Below the pieces are notes generated by a model. The model was not told where the DNA came from. It worked only from the letters and a program-made list of their open reading frames with translations, and made no database searches. Of a DNA stretch of 7,762 bases, positions 5,609-7,762 are shown piece by piece. Source of the stretch: Sulfurimonas sp. (GTDB lineage Bacteria > Campylobacterota > Campylobacteria > Campylobacterales > Sulfurimonadaceae). The stretch covers positions 1-7,762 of the forward strand of contig JALTUB010000079.1 of NCBI GenBank assembly GCA_027047745.1, written 5' to 3'. Both the position numbers and the translations under genes were made by a program. Each line of letters begins with the position of its first letter. Position 1 is the stretch's first letter.

Positions 5609-7283
5609 TTGAACCACCACCAAGTTTCTTAGTTACTTCTTCTTTTGTATCATCAAGTAACACTTTAGACTGATGCATAACTATAACTCTATCTACCATA
5701 GAGAGAAGAGATAACTTTTGTGTTATAAGTATGATTGTTTCATTAGCTAACTCTTTTGATAACCTTTGTATAAGATTTGCTTCTGTAGTTTGATCCATAG
5801 CATTACTAGGTTCATCCATAAGCATTACTGAACTGTCTTTCATCAAAGATCTAGCTATACCTACACTTTGCCTCTGCCCACCTGAGAGTCCTGCACCTCT
5901 CTCTCCTATTGGCATATCAAAACCAAGAGGATGAGTTTGAACAAAATCATCTACTCCACTTATTTGAGTAGCATAGATAATATCAGCTACATCTGGATGA
6001 TTTTCAGATGAGACAATATTCTCTTTGATAGTTCCTTTAAAGAGATGAATATCTTGAGGAACATAAGCTATATATCTTCTTATATCTGCAGGGTCAAGTT
6101 GTGCGATGTCTATACCATCTATCATGATGCTACCACTTGTAGGGTCATATAATTTTAAAATAAGCTTTGCGATAGTGCTTTTACCAGAACCTATCCTACC
6201 TATTATCGCTACTTTTTCTCCTGGATTTATGGTAAAACTAACATCACTAAGTGCTGAGATTTCTGTACCTGGATAGTTAAAACAAACATCTTTGAACTCT
6301 ATCTTACCCTTAAATTTTTCTCTTTGCACAAACTCATGACCTTCTGGTCTCTCTGCCTCTTGCGTGATGATAGAACTCAAAACATCATACGCACTTTTTG
6401 CATCTGAGTAGTTAGATATAAGTGCAGCAGCTTGTCCCATGGGTGCAACTGTCCTTGATGTAAGTATAACAACAGCTATTAGACCACCCATAGTTAATTC
6501 AAACTCATGGATAAGATAAACACCAAAAACTACAATAAAAACAGTATTTAGCTGAATCAAAAGATTGGTAACATTTGGTATGGATGATGAGAGCAGACGA
6601 GACCTAAGGTTTTTCTCTGCTATCTCACCTGTTGATTCTTCCCACTGCCACTGCTGTTTTCCTGCCATACTCATAGACTTTACTGTTTCTATATTTTGAA
6701 GTGTCTCTATAAGTATCCCATTCTTTTTAGCACTTGCTTCATGAGAGCTTTCTATACTCTCTTTTAAAGGCTTTCTGATTATAAGTGCAAAACCTAAAAT
6801 CAAAAACATCGTGAGCAAAGGTATAAGAACTAAAAGTCCACCTAAATAGTAGATAACTATCAAAAATATAATCGCAAAAGGAAGGTCAATAACTGCTGTC
6901 ATGGTTGCTGTAGTAAAAAAGGAGCGAACAGATTCAAAATCTTTTAGGTTATTTGCAAATGAACCAACAGACTGAGGATGTACTGCCATTTTTAAATCTA
7001 GCACTTTTTCAAAGACAATAGAAGACATAATAATATCGCTCTTCTTTGCAGCAATCTCAAGCATATACCCTCTAGTAAATTTTAAGAAAAAGTCTAGTAA
7101 ATATACAAGGACAATACCGATAGTGAAAACCATAAGAGTCTCTTGTGCATTATTTGGTATGACTCTATCATACACATTCATAGTAAAAAGAGGAGTTGCT
7201 AAAACAAAAAGATTTACAAGAAGTGATGCCCATAGAACATCTTTATATATACTAGTAGAGAGTTTTAGTGTATCCCAAAACAA
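5601..7283 (-). CDS. Type I secretion system permease/ATPase (LapB/LssB-like), core without its N-terminal domain
   Basis: This inner-membrane ABC exporter powers export of unfolded proteins through the type I channel. The open frame gives 560 residues from TTG at 7283. The membrane domain (about 14-290) begins with the highly typical stretch ATPLFTMNVYDRVIPNNA (29-46) and holds about six hydrophobic segments. The ATPase domain follows: Walker A GRIGSGKST 362-370, Q-loop Gln410, signature LSGGQ 466-470, Walker B VMLMDEP 486-492 with catalytic Glu491, and D-loop SNAMD 493-497. The H-loop position reads ITQKLSLL, with Gln522 where exporters usually carry His. Relatives of this type are about 700 residues because of an N-terminal C39-peptidase-like domain; here that domain survives only as an out-of-frame remnant upstream. 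TTG 7283 has no good ribosome binding site and is only the first possible start after the frame break. The true product may be longer (if the break is an error) or not made. The core would match the size of PrtD-type exporters. Confidence 0.85.
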   Translation of the reverse strand: MFWDTLKLSTSIYKDVLWASLLVNLFVLATPLFTMNVYDRVIPNNAQETLMVFTIGIVLVYLLDFFLKFTRGYMLEIAAKKSDIIMSSIVFEKVLDLKMAVHPQSVGSFANNLKDFESVRSFFTTATMTAVIDLPFAIIFLIVIYYLGGLLVLIPLLTMFLILGFALIIRKPLKESIESSHEASAKKNGILIETLQNIETVKSMSMAGKQQWQWEESTGEIAEKNLRSRLLSSSIPNVTNLLIQLNTVFIVVFGVYLIHEFELTMGGLIAVVILTSRTVAPMGQAAALISNYSDAKSAYDVLSSIITQEAERPEGHEFVQREKFKGKIEFKDVCFNYPGTEISALSDVSFTINPGEKVAIIGRIGSGKSTIAKLILKLYDPTSGSIMIDGIDIAQLDPADIRRYIAYVPQDIHLFKGTIKENIVSSENHPDVADIIYATQISGVDDFVQTHPLGFDMPIGERGAGLSGGQRQSVGIARSLMKDSSVMLMDEPSNAMDQTTEANLIQRLSKELANETIILITQKLSLLSMVDRVIVMHQSKVLLDDTKEEVTKKLGGGSNV

Positions 7284-7441
7284 TGTTTTTGTTTAAGTCC
7301 ATCACCTTCAGTATAGATGATTTTAGCCTTTGTTCTATCTTCGTTAAATCTTTCTAAGATACAAACATTATCACTGCTTAAAAGTAAAATCATAGGAAGA
7401 TGAAGACCTAGTATCTCATTTATTGGTCTTTGGATAAGAGT
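7265..7441 (-). pseudogene. Out-of-frame remnant of the exporter's C39-like N-terminal domain
   Basis: In a frame used neither by the OmpA-like gene nor by the exporter core, the - strand reads LIQRPINEILGLHLPMILLL, then SSDNVCILERFNEDRTKAKI and IYTEGDGLKQKHCFGIH before TAA at 7265-7267. The pattern (Arg-Pro, LPxILLL, CxL) is that of the degenerate C39-peptidase-like domain that starts LapB/LssB-type exporters. About 55 residues remain of an expected 130-140. The frame is open from 7462 but has no start codon upstream of the conserved part. At 7285-7277 the bases cat tgt ttt encode His-Cys-Phe. Adding one G (cat tgg ttt tgg gat) gives HWFWDTL and joins the remnant to the exporter frame exactly. 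This strongly suggests a single-base deletion, real or a sequencing error. The segment between the CxL strand and HWFW also seems short for the family, so a further loss is possible. Confidence 0.7.
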
Positions 7442-7762
7442 GGTTTTTAATACTTGATGCTTCTACGCCATCAGCGACGAGGGCTTCTTTTGTTTTTAAA
7501 GCTCTTCGTTTAGAGAGCAACATATTATATTTTGCTTTTCCATCGCTATCAGTATGCCCAGTGATTTTAACTTTCTTTAAAGGATTATTTTTCATAGAAG
7601 TAGCAAACTTTAAAATCACAGGTTCAGATGGACTAAGAATTTTATCAGAGCCAACTTTAAACAAAATCTTTAGTGTACTTTTTAAGGCACATCCTCTCAT
7701 ATCTACTTTTGTTCCTGTTGGTGTATCAGGACATATATCAGCATGATCATATACTCCATCAT
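7416..7762 (-). CDS. TSP3-repeat/OmpA-family protein, 5' end outside window, C-terminus cut short
   Basis: The frame is open to the window edge, so only the C-terminal part, about 115 residues, is visible; the ATG at 7700 is internal. Upstream of it the frame reads DGVYDHADICPDTPTGTKVD, a thrombospondin type 3 calcium-binding repeat of the kind that precedes OmpA domains. The OmpA-like peptidoglycan-binding domain follows: KILFKVGSDKI, VKITGHTDSDGKAKYN, LLSKRRA and LVADGVEASSI. The Asp of HTD and the Arg of LSxxRA, which bind diaminopimelate in the family, are present. It ends SYPKTNK at TGA 7416-7418. Relatives go on from SYGKTNP-like residues through a GRAxNRRVE segment of about 20 residues, which is missing here. 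The protein would anchor an outer-membrane component to the cell wall. OmpA-family genes commonly sit just before LapB-type exporters, so it probably belongs to the secretion operon. Its stop region overlaps the exporter remnant in another frame. Confidence 0.82.
   Translation of the reverse strand, partial: DGVYDHADICPDTPTGTKVDMRGCALKSTLKILFKVGSDKILSPSEPVILKFATSMKNNPLKKVKITGHTDSDGKAKYNMLLSKRRALKTKEALVADGVEASSIKNHSYPKTNK

Noticed and set aside
5609..5623. TTG at 5623 as start of the fusion-protein gene
   Set aside because: No Shine-Dalgarno precedes it, and it adds only five residues (Val-Val-Val-Gln after Met) from the repeat-like gtggtggtt; ATG 5608 is better placed.
7561..7746. Open + strand frame opposite the OmpA-like gene
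   Set aside because: The - strand reading gives clear TSP3 and OmpA motifs; the + frame is its complement shadow.

Overview
This is a low-GC, densely packed stretch of a Gram-negative chromosome. The glutamate racemase, MurD and DnaX sequences, the compact AT-rich genes and the style of the secretion genes point to a member of the Campylobacterota (Sulfurimonas/Arcobacter-like). That assignment is inference from the look of the proteins; there is no rRNA or other firm marker gene.

The left half (1-3391, + strand) is housekeeping. It holds the 3' two thirds of murI (glutamate racemase), murD (overlapping murI by 8 bp) and dnaX (27 bp further on, TTG start behind a good GGAG). murI and murD act in cytoplasmic peptidoglycan precursor synthesis: MurI makes the D-glutamate that MurD adds to UDP-MurNAc-L-Ala. 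dnaX encodes the clamp-loader subunit of DNA polymerase III. Two things stand out in the dnaX linker. One is an in-phase A AAA AAA slippery heptamer followed almost at once by a -1 frame stop, which would give a gamma-like short form. The other is a GC-rich palindrome that looks like an inserted short repeat.

The right half (3395-7762, - strand) reads towards dnaX. In transcription order it encodes a TSP3-repeat/OmpA-like cell-wall-anchoring protein (5' end outside the window), a type I secretion ABC exporter of the LapB/LssB kind, its HlyD/LapC-type membrane fusion protein, a NarL/LuxR-type regulator with a degenerate receiver domain, and a 72-residue CI-repressor-like HTH protein. The first four are very tightly spaced or overlapping and look like one operon. 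Exporter plus fusion protein would form the inner-membrane part of a type I system that usually secretes large RTX adhesins. No substrate, TolC protein or LapD/LapG pair lies in the window.

The most unusual part is 7265-7465. The OmpA-like domain stops before its usual C-terminal segment. Straight after it, in another reading frame, lies a remnant of the N-terminal C39-peptidase-like domain of the exporter, with no start codon of its own. That remnant is separated from the intact transporter core by what looks like a single missing G; restoring it regenerates the expected H-W-F-W-D-T-L. The exporter also has Gln where the catalytic H-loop His normally sits. So the secretion locus is either decaying, remodelled to a shorter PrtD-like exporter, or damaged by assembly error. 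Separately, the small HTH gene has a palindrome covering its start codon, ribosome binding site and likely -10 box, a good candidate for autoregulation or for RNA masking of the start in read-through transcripts.
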